A stretch of 64,000 nt of DNA from Niallia taxi (lineage in GTDB: Bacteria; Bacillota; Bacilli; Bacillales; Cytobacillaceae). Shown one piece after another: positions 7,441 to 16,872 of this stretch (position 1 is the first letter of the stretch; every line of letters begins with the position of its first letter). Location: assembly GCF_004005475.1 (NCBI RefSeq), contig NZ_RZTZ01000019.1:1-64000 (forward strand), read 5' to 3'. A program made the translations under genes and the position numbers. The notes under the pieces were generated by a model. It had not been told where the DNA came from. It searched no databases and saw only the letters and a list, made by a program, of their open reading frames with translations.

Positions 7441-8376
7441 TTACTCACCTACCAAACCATCATTATCAGCATCGTGCATATAGGGGTATAACCAATGATC
7501 CCTCGTTATTGGCATACTGTAACCTGCTTCTTTGGCTTCTTTAATTGTCACCTGTCCATTTCCGTTTGTATCAACACTAGAAATATCACCGTCGTTTGTG
7601 TTTGAACTAGTTGAATCACGTGACTCGCTGCCTGTGAGACCGAGTGATGCGTTTACTTCATCAGGGTTCACATTATCAAATGTATCAACAATCTCTTTTC
7701 CCAGTAAAGTATAGGTATACTGATAACTTGATGGAATCTGCGTTTTCGTATCCGGATATGTGATTATTGCCTCAAAATTAGTGGCTCCACCTGCCTTACG
7801 AATCGCGTCTTCCATATAAGCCTGATCACCATGTCGGTTAAGAGTACTATTTTGTGGAGTAATATTGTACGCATTTGATACCCCTCCAAGGGAGTCAGCA
7901 ATGATATGTCCTTCATCTAAAACATCACTTTCGACACCAGGAACCTTTGCCTCATCAGGGTAGTATCTGCCAGAAGATAATACTGGTTCGTTATTGTCAT
8001 CTTGTAAAATAATTTCATCAGCAATGACACGAACTAGTTGTCCGTATTTATTTGTAAATGCCCAATATTCACGGGTCCCATAACCAATGTCAACCACGAC
8101 ATTAGGTTCACGAATTCCAGACAAATCACCACCATCAACTTCAATAAGTTTGTAACCTGAGAAAAGTTCCTTAATAGGTTGGGTTGGTGTTTCTTTTTCT
8201 ACTGTATCATCAGCCGCCGTTGTGACCGTTTCTTCTTTTTCACTATTTTTATTTGCATTGTCTGTGGCTACTTCTTGTAAATCTGTTTCTTTGATGGATG
8301 CATCTTCTAAGTTGCTACAACCAACAATAAAGATGGCCGTTAAAAGTAAGATTAAATAGTTCAGTTTCTTTTTCAA
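7441..8376 (-). CDS. Secreted DNA/RNA non-specific endonuclease lipoprotein with C-terminal Ca-binding motifs
   Basis: A lipoprotein signal peptide ends in the lipobox IVGC, with lipidated Cys20. Residues 21-70 are a polar, acidic linker. The nuclease domain follows at about 75-225, with DEGHIIADSLGG (His157) and NITPQNSTLNRHG (residues 171-183), the His and Asn positions of an Endonuclease_NS-type beta-beta-alpha metal centre. The tail holds an EF-hand-like DTNGNGQVTIKE at 269-280 and an excalibur-like HWLYPYMHDADNDG at 294-307. The enzyme should sit on the outer membrane face and cut nucleic acid for nutrition, competence or defence; the role is not shown. It is monocistronic with its own terminator at 7311-7343. 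Confidence 0.85.
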   Translation of the reverse strand: MKKKLNYLILLLTAIFIVGCSNLEDASIKETDLQEVATDNANKNSEKEETVTTAADDTVEKETPTQPIKELFSGYKLIEVDGGDLSGIREPNVVVDIGYGTREYWAFTNKYGQLVRVIADEIILQDDNNEPVLSSGRYYPDEAKVPGVESDVLDEGHIIADSLGGVSNAYNITPQNSTLNRHGDQAYMEDAIRKAGGATNFEAIITYPDTKTQIPSSYQYTYTLLGKEIVDTFDNVNPDEVNASLGLTGSESRDSTSSNTNDGDISSVDTNGNGQVTIKEAKEAGYSMPITRDHWLYPYMHDADNDGLVGE

Positions 8377-8816
8377 TTCAGGACTCTCCTATTATCAATT
8401 CAAATTTGTCGCTCTAAAAATTTTTGATCCATATTAGAACATACCGAAAACACCTAATTCACTTTTCAAATAGGTATTGAACTGGCATATTCACCTTGCT
8501 AATAGGATAATTATAAAAGGGATATTCTTCACAATTTTGATCCAATTAACCGCCTTATAACATTTCTATAATTTCATATCTGAAAGCACCATGCACCTAC
8601 TATAAATTTTAACTTAAATCAATTATACCTTTAAATTAGCATAATAGCTTATTACACTTCTTGCCAATTTAGTAGCATAAGAACAGTGATTCTGAAAAAA
8701 AAGAGGCCATCCTTTTTTTGGACAGCCCCCTTTTCCGCCAATTATAAATTTCTAGTAGAGCTCGACATTATTAAAGAAGGTATCACCAAAATAAATTGGC
8801 TTTCAGTCATTAAAAA
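8377..8816. other. Intergenic region; terminator only
   Basis: No gene is supported. A minus-strand terminator lies at 8705-8727 for the CoxG-like gene: an 8-bp stem with two G-U pairs (GGCTGTCC/GGATGGCC) followed by a run of eight Ts. Confidence 0.5.
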
Positions 8817-9257
8817 CTATGAGAATACGGCGATTTTGCGTGCGATAGATTCTGTTAAACGAGATGCTACCTTTGGAACAGCCAATTTAATAATTGGTGT
8901 TAATACTGCACCTGATAATCCGCCTGCATGGATTTCCACCGTACAAGTCATCATTGTTTTACCATTAACATCTTCCGCAGTAAAGCGTCCGCTCCCTGTA
9001 AAATTATCTGATAGACCTTTTAGATTAAATTTAATATTTGAAGGTTCATTCCATTCAGTAATATCTACCTGTGCTTGTATAGTTTTTTTAATACCCTTCA
9101 AACTACCTTCAAATGTCCAAATCGATTGCTTGTCATTTATGATTTCATGTTCTTTATAGGCTGGTACTGCCGTTGCCCATTTTTCAAGATCACTGACATA
9201 ATCCCAAACTGCTTGTACATCTACTGGAACTACTACACTATGCGTTCCCGTTGCCAT
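8817..9257 (-). CDS. CoxG/SRPBCC-family protein
   Basis: The 146-residue product fits the CoxG branch of the START/SRPBCC superfamily: an opening beta strand followed by VQAVWDYVSDLEKWATAVPAY, a central Gly/Phe-rich sheet with GSGRFTAE, and a long C-terminal helix containing VASRLTESIARK. These proteins form a hydrophobic ligand pocket; CoxG itself is tied to CO dehydrogenase and menaquinone binding, but no cox genes are nearby. I chose the second Met (9257) because AAGGTGGGG lies just upstream of it; the first Met at 9275 lacks a site. Ligand unknown. Confidence 0.75.
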   Translation of the reverse strand: MATGTHSVVVPVDVQAVWDYVSDLEKWATAVPAYKEHEIINDKQSIWTFEGSLKGIKKTIQAQVDITEWNEPSNIKFNLKGLSDNFTGSGRFTAEDVNGKTMMTCTVEIHAGGLSGAVLTPIIKLAVPKVASRLTESIARKIAVFS

Positions 9258-9682
9258 TATGATCCCCACCTTCATTATGTATGAATTGTAACCTTACATT
9301 TCTACAAATTAATTATTACATAAACAAGCAAAAACTTACACTATTAGTTTTATAACACTTTCTTTCTCCTAATGACCCAATTATTTGTAAATTAAATTTT
9401 TCGTAACTTCCACGAACCGCACATCCAATGAAATAACAGGGCTAATTTTTTTAAACTACTTTAATGGCAGCTGGATATCCGTTTCTGATGCATTTGTAGC
9501 AATACGACAACTACTTTCGTCGTTTCTCTGCTAGCATTTGTTGATATATTAGCTAAATCCTTGAAACTAAATTTATTTAACAGTTCTCACGTATTCAACT
9601 ATGTTCCACCAATTATTAATCTTACAAATTCTCAGCAGAATTAATCATCCCTAACCAATTTGAAGATTTTTTTCTTAAATAA
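9258..9682. other. Intergenic region with no supportable gene
   Basis: No ribosome binding site plus open frame of useful length was found on either strand. Short open stretches on the minus strand around 9380-9440 do not resemble a family I know. Confidence 0.4.
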
Positions 9683-9961
9683 TCATAAAAAGTTTTGTAC
9701 TAACCTGTCCGTTTGAAATATAAGAAAAGGATTAGATAAAATGACACCAAAGAAGCTGGCAAGCCCAATAATGATGAATAATAAAATCCCTGGAATCAAA
9801 AAGCTTTGAAATGGAGACTCCGCTAACAGCTCATCCGACATTCCTAACGTACTACCATTAGGTTTGAAAACTAATCCTATGCCTGTAGCAACGGCAGATA
9901 TTCCTACAAGCAATAGTATTGTACCAATCCAATTATAAAACCCTGTTCTTTTATTCCTCAA
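9683..9961 (-). CDS. Small membrane protein, probably C-terminally shortened
   Basis: This 92-residue product has two clear transmembrane helices (about 11-28 and 53-73) linked by a loop ending SPFQSFLIPG. The layout resembles a four-helix Bacillus membrane family that continues past this point; here the frame ends after LSNPFLIFQTDRLVQNFL, so the second helix pair seems lost. Translation would begin at a TTG with AAGGAG about 10 bases upstream. Function unknown. Confidence 0.5.
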   Translation of the reverse strand: MRNKRTGFYNWIGTILLLVGISAVATGIGLVFKPNGSTLGMSDELLAESPFQSFLIPGILLFIIIGLASFFGVILSNPFLIFQTDRLVQNFL

Positions 9962-10227
9962 CTTTCCACATCTCCTTTCTATGTGAGTACATGGAAGTAA
10001 AATCCTCTCCCTTTATTTTACTATCAAGAGACTGTAACAAATTTGTATATACTGTGAATTAAAGTTGCTTACTTAAGAAATGTAAATTTTTAATCACGTC
10101 AAAACAGCAAAACTTTTCGAGACATTATTTATGTCGCAATCGGGACTTAGTGCAAGATGGTCATTGTTTCATATCATATGAATATATATAGTATCAACCA
10201 AAAATTAACTTAAGGTGGATATAAATA

Positions 10228-10437
10228 ATGGATAAGAGAGTCCAATTTGACTTTGAAATTGATTTCACTAACGGCGGAGGTTTACAGGGACAGGGTTTTC
10301 GTCTTGACATTAATGATGACGACATTTCTGATGGTGATTTAGCGAAGTATATCGTAGAAGATATGAGGTTGCTAATGGTTGGGAAAGTCCGGATTTTCAA
10401 CAAAAAAATAATTAAGGAAAAACACAAGCGGAAATAA
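10228..10437 (+). CDS. Conserved 69-residue hypothetical protein
   Basis: A short acidic protein with strands FDFEIDF and GQGFRLDI, the loop NDDDISDGDLAKYIVEDMRLLM, and a basic tail IIKEKHKRK. I have seen this layout in small Bacillus proteins annotated near cyclase-like hydrolases, but I cannot name a function. AAGGTGG lies 8 bases upstream of the ATG. The minus-strand frame covering the same DNA has no ribosome binding site and is rejected. Confidence 0.65.
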   Translation: MDKRVQFDFEIDFTNGGGLQGQGFRLDINDDDISDGDLAKYIVEDMRLLMVGKVRIFNKKIIKEKHKRK

Positions 10438-10522
10438 GAATCAGATTCCATAAAAAGGAATTCATCTTTCAAATAGCTTGATGTCAGCAACCTCTTAGCT
10501 ATGACTATAATACAAATTAAAT

Positions 10523-10547
10523 AGGAGGACATGTTTTATGTCCTCCT
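10523..10547. terminator. Hairpin between convergent genes
   Basis: AGGAGGACAT (10523-10532) pairs with ATGTCCTCCT (10538-10547) around five bases. It separates the small plus-strand gene from the end of the aldolase gene; T-tracts are weak on both sides. Confidence 0.7.
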
Positions 10548-10554
10548 AAGCTTG

Positions 10555-12624
10555 TTATCTAGTAAATGCTGCTGGTACTCCGCCGTCGACTGTAATCATG
10601 CAGCCTGTCGTTTTCTCTGCTTTTGAGGAAGCGAAGTAACTGATTGCTTCTGCTATGTCTTTTGGATAGATGTTGACAAGCAATGTTGTGCGTTTGCGGT
10701 AATGATCTTCTAATTGGTCTGGTTCTATGCCATATGCTGCGGCTCTCTCTTCGCGCCATCTTGATCCCCAAATGGCAGAGCCTTGCAGCACAGCATCTGG
10801 CAGGACAGAGTTTACGCGGATTCCAAATTCTCCGCCTTCTGCTGCGATGCAGCGGGCTAGATGTGTTTCCATTGCTTTAACTGCACTGTATGCTGCGGCG
10901 TTTTTGCCTGCATAAACGGAGTTTTTCGAGCCAATGAACACCATGCTTCCGCCAAGTGCCTGTTCCTTCATCTGTTTGAATGCTTCTCTTGCAACAAGGA
11001 AATAGCCTGTTCCAAGTACATTCATGTTTAAGTTCCACTCTTGTAAGGTTGTTTCATCAAACGGACTGGATGTCGCTAATCCAGCGTTGTTGACAATGAT
11101 ATCAACACCTCCGAAAGTAAGTGCTGTTTTTTTGTATGCCTCTTGAACTGCTTGTTCACTTGTAACATCCATCTTAACTGCAAGCGCACGCTCTTCCCCA
11201 TACAGTTCGTTAATTTCTGCAGCAATTTTTTCAGCACCCTCTAAATTCAAGTCTGCCAACACTACATGTGCGCCTTCTGACGCTAACAGTCTGCAAGTCT
11301 CACTGCCGATTCCGCCTGCTCCACCCGTTACAAAGGCTACTTTTCTTGAAAACTCTGCCTCTTTTGGAGCAAGTGACAATTTGTACAGCTCTAATGGCCA
11401 GTATTCTACATTAAACGATTCATTTTCATTTAAAGAAACAAATTCTCCTAATGCTGTTGCGCCTTTCATTACTGCAATTGCTCGATGGTAAAGGGCTCCG
11501 CTAACTTTGGACATGGCCACATTTTTGCCTGTATTAATCATTCCGATGCCTGGAATTAAGATAACACGGGGAGCTGTTTCGAATATTTGGTCGCCTTCGT
11601 TTTTATTTCGGTCAAAATAGGCAATATAGGCTTGTTTAAATGCTGCAATCCCTTTTTTCACTTCTTCTTTTAACAGCCCAATATCTTTTGTTGATGGATC
11701 CCATTCCACATACAGTGGAACCATCTTCGTATGAACTAAGTGATCAGGACATGCTGCTCCTACCTGTGATAAGCTCTTTACATCATGACTGTTCACAAAC
11801 TCAAGGACATCTTCTCCTCTGTCGTAAGTCAAAAGCATCTTTTTCTCTTCACTGACAGCACCGCGAATAATTGGCATGATTGCCGCAAGAATTTCTTCTG
11901 CGTCTGCATTGCTTAAGGCTTCATATTTAGCGCCGCCGAATACTTGATTAGTTTCTATCTTCCTATTAATATAGGACTCTGCTTCATTAATAATCGCAAT
12001 TGTTTTTTCATAGCTTTCCTTTGCTGTATCTCCCCAGACAACAAGACCATGCTTCTCCATCAACACTAATTCTGCATTGGGATTATTTTTCACACCTTCT
12101 GCAATCATTTTAGATAATGTAAAGCCAGGACGAATGTACGGTACCCACACAAAACGGTTGCCATATATTTCTTCCGCGATTTGCTTGCCATTATCAGCAC
12201 AGCACAGGCTGATAATCGCATCAGGATGTGTGTGATCGACATGTTTAAATGGCAGGAATGCATGTAATAATGTTTCAATTGATGCACGAGGATGCTTGCT
12301 GTCAATCATGCAATGTGACAAGTATTCTACCATTTCCTCATCAGGCATTTCGGCTTTTTCCAAAAGCGGGCGGATGTCGTCAAGATTCAAACCTGTGAAG
12401 TTATGCGCTTTCATTGTTGCTAGATCTGAACCGCTTCCCTTCACCCACATCACTTCTACATCACGTCCTCTAAAATCCTTAACCGTCGTCTTCATAGAAG
12501 TGTTTCCGCCGCCCCAGTTGCAAACAGCACGGTCTGTGCCGATTAAATTAGAACGGTATACTAGCTCATCCAAACCTTGTGCTAATTTTGCTGCCTGTTC
12601 TTCCTGCCATAAACTTTTCACCAT
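10555..12624 (-). CDS. Bifunctional rhamnulose-1-phosphate aldolase/short-chain dehydrogenase (RhaD fusion, YuxG-like)
   Basis: Residues 1 to about 400 are a class II aldolase domain with the zinc cluster HADxxxHxH-like sequence around DHTHPDAI and the second His in MEKHGLVVWG. Residues about 425-689 are a short-chain dehydrogenase with GGAGGIGSE, NNAG and the catalytic YSAVKA. The fusion matches YuxG-type proteins of L-rhamnose catabolism. The aldolase cleaves rhamnulose-1-phosphate to DHAP and L-lactaldehyde, which the second domain is thought to oxidise or reduce. It follows lutABC by 109 bp on the same strand and has its own promoter with T-rich repeats, so lactaldehyde-derived lactate could feed into LutABC. 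No other rhamnose genes are present. Confidence 0.9.
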   Translation of the reverse strand: MVKSLWQEEQAAKLAQGLDELVYRSNLIGTDRAVCNWGGGNTSMKTTVKDFRGRDVEVMWVKGSGSDLATMKAHNFTGLNLDDIRPLLEKAEMPDEEMVEYLSHCMIDSKHPRASIETLLHAFLPFKHVDHTHPDAIISLCCADNGKQIAEEIYGNRFVWVPYIRPGFTLSKMIAEGVKNNPNAELVLMEKHGLVVWGDTAKESYEKTIAIINEAESYINRKIETNQVFGGAKYEALSNADAEEILAAIMPIIRGAVSEEKKMLLTYDRGEDVLEFVNSHDVKSLSQVGAACPDHLVHTKMVPLYVEWDPSTKDIGLLKEEVKKGIAAFKQAYIAYFDRNKNEGDQIFETAPRVILIPGIGMINTGKNVAMSKVSGALYHRAIAVMKGATALGEFVSLNENESFNVEYWPLELYKLSLAPKEAEFSRKVAFVTGGAGGIGSETCRLLASEGAHVVLADLNLEGAEKIAAEINELYGEERALAVKMDVTSEQAVQEAYKKTALTFGGVDIIVNNAGLATSSPFDETTLQEWNLNMNVLGTGYFLVAREAFKQMKEQALGGSMVFIGSKNSVYAGKNAAAYSAVKAMETHLARCIAAEGGEFGIRVNSVLPDAVLQGSAIWGSRWREERAAAYGIEPDQLEDHYRKRTTLLVNIYPKDIAEAISYFASSKAEKTTGCMITVDGGVPAAFTR

Positions 12625-12650
12625 TTTTGTTTTCCTCCGTTTATCTTTAA

Positions 12651-12695
12651 TTATGTTTGTTTTATCTGATTTTATTATAACTTATGTTTGTTTAT
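12651..12695 (-). promoter_or_regulatory. Promoter and putative operator repeats of the aldolase gene
   Basis: On the plus strand TTATGTTTGTTTTA (12651-12664) and TTATGTTTGTTTAT (12682-12695) are near-identical repeats flanking a minus-strand TATAAT at 12674-12679. Repressor binding there would block the -10. Related repeats occur upstream of lutA. Confidence 0.5.
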
Positions 12696-12733
12696 TTTGT
12701 ATATATTTTTGTTTTATTTTTATTTAGTTTTAT

Positions 12734-13450
12734 TTATTTGTCTTTTACAAGGATATATGTGGCTTTAATTGGTCCGTGGACACCGACAATGAGATTAAGC
12801 TCTATATCGGCACTATTGCTTGGTCCTGTAATGAAATCAATGCAGCTTGCAATCTCTTGTCCCTCTGAAACTAGCTTAGAAATAGCGGTTGCTGCCTGCG
12901 TCATTCGTGGCACTATCGTGCTTTGTGGCACAATCGCAATAAATGTTTTCGGAAGCAAGCTAACAGATCTGCCTTTATTGCGATTACTAAAAAGCAGCAC
13001 AGTACCAGATTCCGCTAGCGTCATATCACTAATTGTGATACCTACATCAGCCTGTTCTGCTGCTACTATATTCTCTGCCGTTTTTGTATGATCCCAAATA
13101 TAACTGCTTATTCCATCCTCTTCCCATTTTTTGCGCATATTTGCATTAAAGCCATACTCTAAAAAGCGGGAGTCATCATATGTAATGACTGTTTTCAGCT
13201 GTTCACTTTTCAGGATATTTGCCATTGTGTCTGTTACCTCGTTTGCTTGCACTTCTAAAAACTGCGTATGAATAACCTCACACTGTTTTTTCAGCACAGC
13301 AGCAAGCTCATGTTGATTTGCGTCCTTTAAGACATTCCACTGTGGATTATGCTTCCAGACAGGTTTTGTGGTTGCGGTTTTTCTCGTCCGCTGCAGCTTA
13401 TGTGCGACATGGTCCAAAAATGAATCTCTGTTCATGATATTACCGGCCAT
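12734..13450 (-). CDS. lutC: Lactate utilization protein LutC
   Basis: The protein (238 residues from the chosen start) matches LutC of the LUD family: central strands with VGITISDMTLAESGTVLL, a conserved SLLPKTFIAIVP segment and the ending LIVGVHGPIKATYILV. With LutA and LutB it forms the iron-sulphur complex oxidising L-lactate to pyruvate in the cytoplasm. I chose the ATG at 13450 because GGAGGAGCAG, the end of lutB, lies just upstream; the start overlaps the lutB stop by a few bases, so translation is probably coupled. A longer upstream frame would overlap lutB by 74 bp and is rejected. Confidence 0.93.
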   Translation of the reverse strand: MAGNIMNRDSFLDHVAHKLQRTRKTATTKPVWKHNPQWNVLKDANQHELAAVLKKQCEVIHTQFLEVQANEVTDTMANILKSEQLKTVITYDDSRFLEYGFNANMRKKWEEDGISSYIWDHTKTAENIVAAEQADVGITISDMTLAESGTVLLFSNRNKGRSVSLLPKTFIAIVPQSTIVPRMTQAATAISKLVSEGQEIASCIDFITGPSNSADIELNLIVGVHGPIKATYILVKDK

Positions 13451-13451
13451 T

Positions 13452-14879
13452 TTACTGCTCCTCCTGCTGTTGTTTTTGTTTATACCAATCTCGGAATCTT
13501 TGTTTGCTTGGTGCTGGCAAATCACGCGTATCTGTCCATAGCTTTACAGGTCCTGGACCGCTTTTAATACTGTTATCCTTTGTAATTGGCTTTAAGACTG
13601 CTGGTGCTGACTTTGTGCCTGCCTTATAGACACTTGGGTGCTTAACAGCAAACTCATACCCCTTCATTGCCAGCTTTTCAGCCATTGGTGCTTTCTTCTC
13701 ATCCTCGACGATTTTCCGGCGGTGCTTAATCAGCAATTCATGGAGCGGAATCTTGACAGGGCAAGCATCTGTACATGCAGCACATAGAGAAGAGGCATAT
13801 GGCAGCTCTTTATAGTCATCATATCCGCCTAGTAATGGGGTCAGCACTGCTCCAATTGGACCAGGATAAATCGAACCATATGAATGACCGCCAATATGAC
13901 GATAAACTGGGCAAACATTAATGCACGCGGCACATCTTATACAATGAAGTGCACTTTGAAACTCTGTTCCAAGAATATTAGATCTTCCATTATCGACAAT
14001 CACCAAGTGAAATTCCTCTGGACCATCCACATCAAAAGCTTCCTTTGGACCAGTTAATCCAGTGATATAGCTAGTGAGCTTTTGCCCGACAGAGCTTCGG
14101 CATAGCAGACTGACAAGAACATCGAGCTCCTCCCACGAAGGCACAATTCGTTCCATCCCCATAACCGTAATTTGTGTTTTGGGAAGCGCCGTAACTAGGC
14201 CTGCATTTCCTTCATTTGTGACAAGGCAAACTGTTCCCGCATCTGCTACTGCAAAATTGCAGCCTGTAATGCCTAAATCAGCTGAAAGGAATTCCTGTCT
14301 CAGCTGTTCTCTTGCAAATAGAGCTAATTCTTCTGGTACCTCTGTTTTTTGATAGCCTTTCTTTTCTTTGAATGTGTCGCGGATTTGTTCTTTATTTTTA
14401 TGCAGTGCAGGTACAACAATATGGGAGGGTGGATCATGATCATCAAGCTGGAGAATATATTCGCCTAAGTCTGTTTCAATAACTTCACAGCCCGCTGATT
14501 CAAGCGTTTCATTCAAGTTGATTTCCTCTGTCACCATTGACTTTGATTTGACGATTTTTTTGGCTTGCTTTTTTTCGACAACATTTTTAATGTATTCTGT
14601 TGCTTCCTCTTTCGTTTTTGCGAAAAACACATGGCCGCCACGTTTCGCCGTGTTTTCACTAAGTTGTTGTAAATAATAGTCCAGATTATCAAGTGTATGT
14701 GTGCGGATTTCCTCCCCAAGCTTACGCCACTCTTCCCAATCACCTAATTCTTCAACAGCAGCAAGGCGCTTTCCTTGCATTCTCTCTTGTGCGGATGTAA
14801 CAGCAGATCTCATAAAGTTATCTTCTAATCCATCGTTAACTCTTATAAAAAATGGCTGATCACCTATTTTCATCGGCAT
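13452..14879 (-). CDS. lutB: Lactate utilization iron-sulphur protein LutB
   Basis: At 475 residues it matches LutB. The first 300 residues form the LUD domain; two ferredoxin-like clusters follow, [14 protein letters not shown] and [10 protein letters not shown], which should bind [4Fe-4S] centres carrying electrons from lactate oxidation. The start MPMKIG corresponds to the usual N-terminus and overlaps the end of lutA by 20 bp; AGGTGAAA is the ribosome binding site. It is the middle gene of lutABC. Confidence 0.95.
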   Translation of the reverse strand: MPMKIGDQPFFIRVNDGLEDNFMRSAVTSAQERMQGKRLAAVEELGDWEEWRKLGEEIRTHTLDNLDYYLQQLSENTAKRGGHVFFAKTKEEATEYIKNVVEKKQAKKIVKSKSMVTEEINLNETLESAGCEVIETDLGEYILQLDDHDPPSHIVVPALHKNKEQIRDTFKEKKGYQKTEVPEELALFAREQLRQEFLSADLGITGCNFAVADAGTVCLVTNEGNAGLVTALPKTQITVMGMERIVPSWEELDVLVSLLCRSSVGQKLTSYITGLTGPKEAFDVDGPEEFHLVIVDNGRSNILGTEFQSALHCIRCAACINVCPVYRHIGGHSYGSIYPGPIGAVLTPLLGGYDDYKELPYASSLCAACTDACPVKIPLHELLIKHRRKIVEDEKKAPMAEKLAMKGYEFAVKHPSVYKAGTKSAPAVLKPITKDNSIKSGPGPVKLWTDTRDLPAPSKQRFRDWYKQKQQQEEQ

Positions 14880-15603
14880 GCTTTTTCACCTCACTATTCA
14901 GTACTTCTGCAATATGCATCACTTTAATTGGTTTGTTTTGTCTATTAATATAGCCGCCAATATTCATCAAGCAGCCGCAATCGGCCCCGATTAGGACATC
15001 TGCATTTACAGCTTCAACGGAGTCGACCTTTTCTTGAACCATCTGCTCGGAAATTGGTCCCATCTTAACAGAAAATGTTCCTCCGAAGCCGCAGCAATTT
15101 TCACTGTTTGGCAAGCTGTTAACCTGTAAACCATCCACATGTGAAAGCAGCTTTAAAGGTGCATCCTTAACTCCAAGCAGCCTTGTCATATGGCAGGAGC
15201 GATGATAGGTGGCACACGCAGGCAAACTTGCCTGTACATCCTCGACTTTTAACACGTCAACAATAAATTGGGTCAGTTCATACGATTTGGCTGCAAGCTT
15301 CTCCGCCTTTTCCTGCCATGACTTTTCTTCCTTAAAAAGATGGGGATACTCATGGAGCATTGCAACACAGGAGCCAGAAGGAGCGACTACATAATCTGAC
15401 TGCTCAAATGTCTTAATCATATGCTTAGCTACCTCTTTTGTTTCTTTATGATAACCACTGTTATAGGAAACTTGGCCACAGCATGTTTGCTGCTCTGGAA
15501 AATCAACCTCGCAGCCTAGTCTTTCCAATAGCTCTACAGAACTTTTGCCTACATTGGCATAAAACATATCTGCTAAACAAGTTATAAATAATGAGACTTT
15601 CAT
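14860..15603 (-). CDS. lutA: Lactate utilization protein LutA
   Basis: This 247-residue protein is a CCG-domain (DUF224) iron-sulphur protein, with [10 protein letters not shown] in the first half and SENCCGFGG in the second, the paired CCG motifs that ligate the cluster in heterodisulfide-reductase-like proteins. It starts [13 protein letters not shown] like LutA of Bacillus. It is the promoter-proximal gene of lutABC, with TAGGAGG before the ATG and a T-rich repeat array upstream. No lutP permease or LutR regulator is adjacent. Confidence 0.94.
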   Translation of the reverse strand: MKVSLFITCLADMFYANVGKSSVELLERLGCEVDFPEQQTCCGQVSYNSGYHKETKEVAKHMIKTFEQSDYVVAPSGSCVAMLHEYPHLFKEEKSWQEKAEKLAAKSYELTQFIVDVLKVEDVQASLPACATYHRSCHMTRLLGVKDAPLKLLSHVDGLQVNSLPNSENCCGFGGTFSVKMGPISEQMVQEKVDSVEAVNADVLIGADCGCLMNIGGYINRQNKPIKVMHIAEVLNSEVKKHADENR

Positions 15604-15656
15604 AATTACCTCCTAAAAAACCTCTTCTTGTAAGCCTTTTTCTTGATTCTTTTTCT

Positions 15657-15753
15657 ATTATACTACCATTATGTTGTTTTTTCATCTGTTTTTATTTGTT
15701 TTATTGTTTATTTGTTTGTTTTTATTTTTGGATAACTTTATTTTTATTTGTTT
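15657..15753 (-). promoter_or_regulatory. lutA promoter with repeated TTATTTGTTT motifs
   Basis: A minus-strand TATAAT lies at 15657-15662. Upstream, read on the plus strand, exact copies of TTATTTGTTT occur at 15692-15701, 15708-15717 and 15744-15753, with a related TTATGTTGTTTT at 15669-15680. Tandem direct repeats of this kind would suit a DeoR-type repressor, but the DNA is very T-rich and chance similarity is possible. Confidence 0.45.
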
Positions 15754-15785
15754 CGAATAACTATCGGTAATTTAGATATAAAAAA

Positions 15786-15812
15786 AACCTGCAAACAGTT
15801 AGTTTGCAGGTT
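15786..15812 (-). terminator. Intrinsic terminator of the luciferase-like gene
   Basis: AACCTGCAAAC pairs with GTTTGCAGGTT around AGTTA; on the minus strand a run of Ts follows. Confidence 0.88.
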
Positions 15813-15822
15813 AGACATTTTC

Positions 15823-16872
15823 TTATAGTGTTTTTTCCCATTCTGCGACTTCGCTGCGCACGATTGGCGCTACTTCCTTACCGAGCAATTCAATTGCTTT
15901 CATCACATCTTCATGCGGCATACTGCCGACAGGTACATGCAGCATAAATCTTGTAACACCTACATGCTTGCGTAGGTGTATAATTTTGTCTGCAACAGTA
16001 CGAGGATCTCCAACATATAGAGCCCCTTCAAAGCTTCTTGCGGCATCAAAGCTTGCTCTGCTATAATGGCCCCAGCCTCTTTCCTTGCCAAGAACATTCA
16101 TGGCCTGTTGTGTGGATGGGAAGAATTTGTCTGCTGCAGTTTCTGTTGTTTCTGCGACAAACCCATGCGAATGTGATGCAACAGCAAGCTTGGCAGGATC
16201 ATGACCAGCCTGAGCTGCTGCTCGTTTATAAAGCTGTACAAGCGGTGCGAATTGGACAGGGCTTCCGCCAATAATCGCTAAACAAAGCGGAAGTCCAAGA
16301 ATTCCTGCACGCACAGCAGATTCAGCGTTACCGCCGCTTCCTATCCAGATGGGTAATGGATCTTGAACAGGGCGAGGATAAATCCCTCTGTTATTGATGG
16401 AAGGACGATGCTTTCCGCTCCATGTGACCATTTCAGAAGCCTGCAGCTTCAAAAGCAAATCCAGTTTCTCATCAAAAAGCTCATCATAATCTTGTAAATC
16501 ATTGCCGAACAATGGGAAGGACTCAATAAATGAACCTCTGCCAGCCATAATTTCCGCTCTTCCGTTTGAAATCCCATCAAGCGTGGAGAAATCCTGAAAA
16601 ACTCTGACAGGATCTGCTGACGACAATACGGTAACTGCACTTGTCAATCTGATTCTGTCTGTTTGTGAAGCTGCTGCTGCAAGGATAACAGCTGGTGAAG
16701 ATGCTGCATAATCCTTTCGGTGATGCTCACCAACACCAAAGATGTCGAGACCTACCTTATCAGCTAAAACAATCTCCTCGACAACTTCTCTTATTCTTTG
16801 AGAATGCGGAGCCGTTTTGCCTGTATTTACATCAGGCGTCGTTTCCACAAATGTACTAATTCCAATTTCCAT
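15823..16872 (-). CDS. LLM-class flavin-dependent oxidoreductase
   Basis: This 349-residue protein is a bacterial-luciferase-like TIM barrel: an early FGVGEHHRKDYAASSP segment, TDRIRLTSAVTVLSS, GRAEIMAGRG and the IWIGSGGN flavin-phosphate loop. Such enzymes use reduced FMN supplied by a reductase to oxygenate or reduce small substrates. I chose the Met at 16872 since GGAGGC lies just upstream of it, not of the Met seven codons earlier. It is a single-gene unit with a terminator at 15786-15812. Substrate unknown. Confidence 0.88.
   Translation of the reverse strand: MEIGISTFVETTPDVNTGKTAPHSQRIREVVEEIVLADKVGLDIFGVGEHHRKDYAASSPAVILAAAASQTDRIRLTSAVTVLSSADPVRVFQDFSTLDGISNGRAEIMAGRGSFIESFPLFGNDLQDYDELFDEKLDLLLKLQASEMVTWSGKHRPSINNRGIYPRPVQDPLPIWIGSGGNAESAVRAGILGLPLCLAIIGGSPVQFAPLVQLYKRAAAQAGHDPAKLAVASHSHGFVAETTETAADKFFPSTQQAMNVLGKERGWGHYSRASFDAARSFEGALYVGDPRTVADKIIHLRKHVGVTRFMLHVPVGSMPHEDVMKAIELLGKEVAPIVRSEVAEWEKTL

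Noticed and set aside
8686-9159. 157-residue plus-strand frame opposite the CoxG-like gene
   Set aside because: The minus-strand SRPBCC protein is recognisable and has a strong ribosome binding site; the opposite frame has neither.
10194-10532. 112-residue minus-strand frame over the small gene at 10228
   Set aside because: No ribosome binding site, and it covers a hairpin terminator; the plus-strand gene has AAGGTGG and a protein-like composition.
12734-13525. Longer lutC start at 13525
   Set aside because: It would overlap lutB by 74 bp and lacks a ribosome binding site, while the ATG at 13450 has GGAGGAG.
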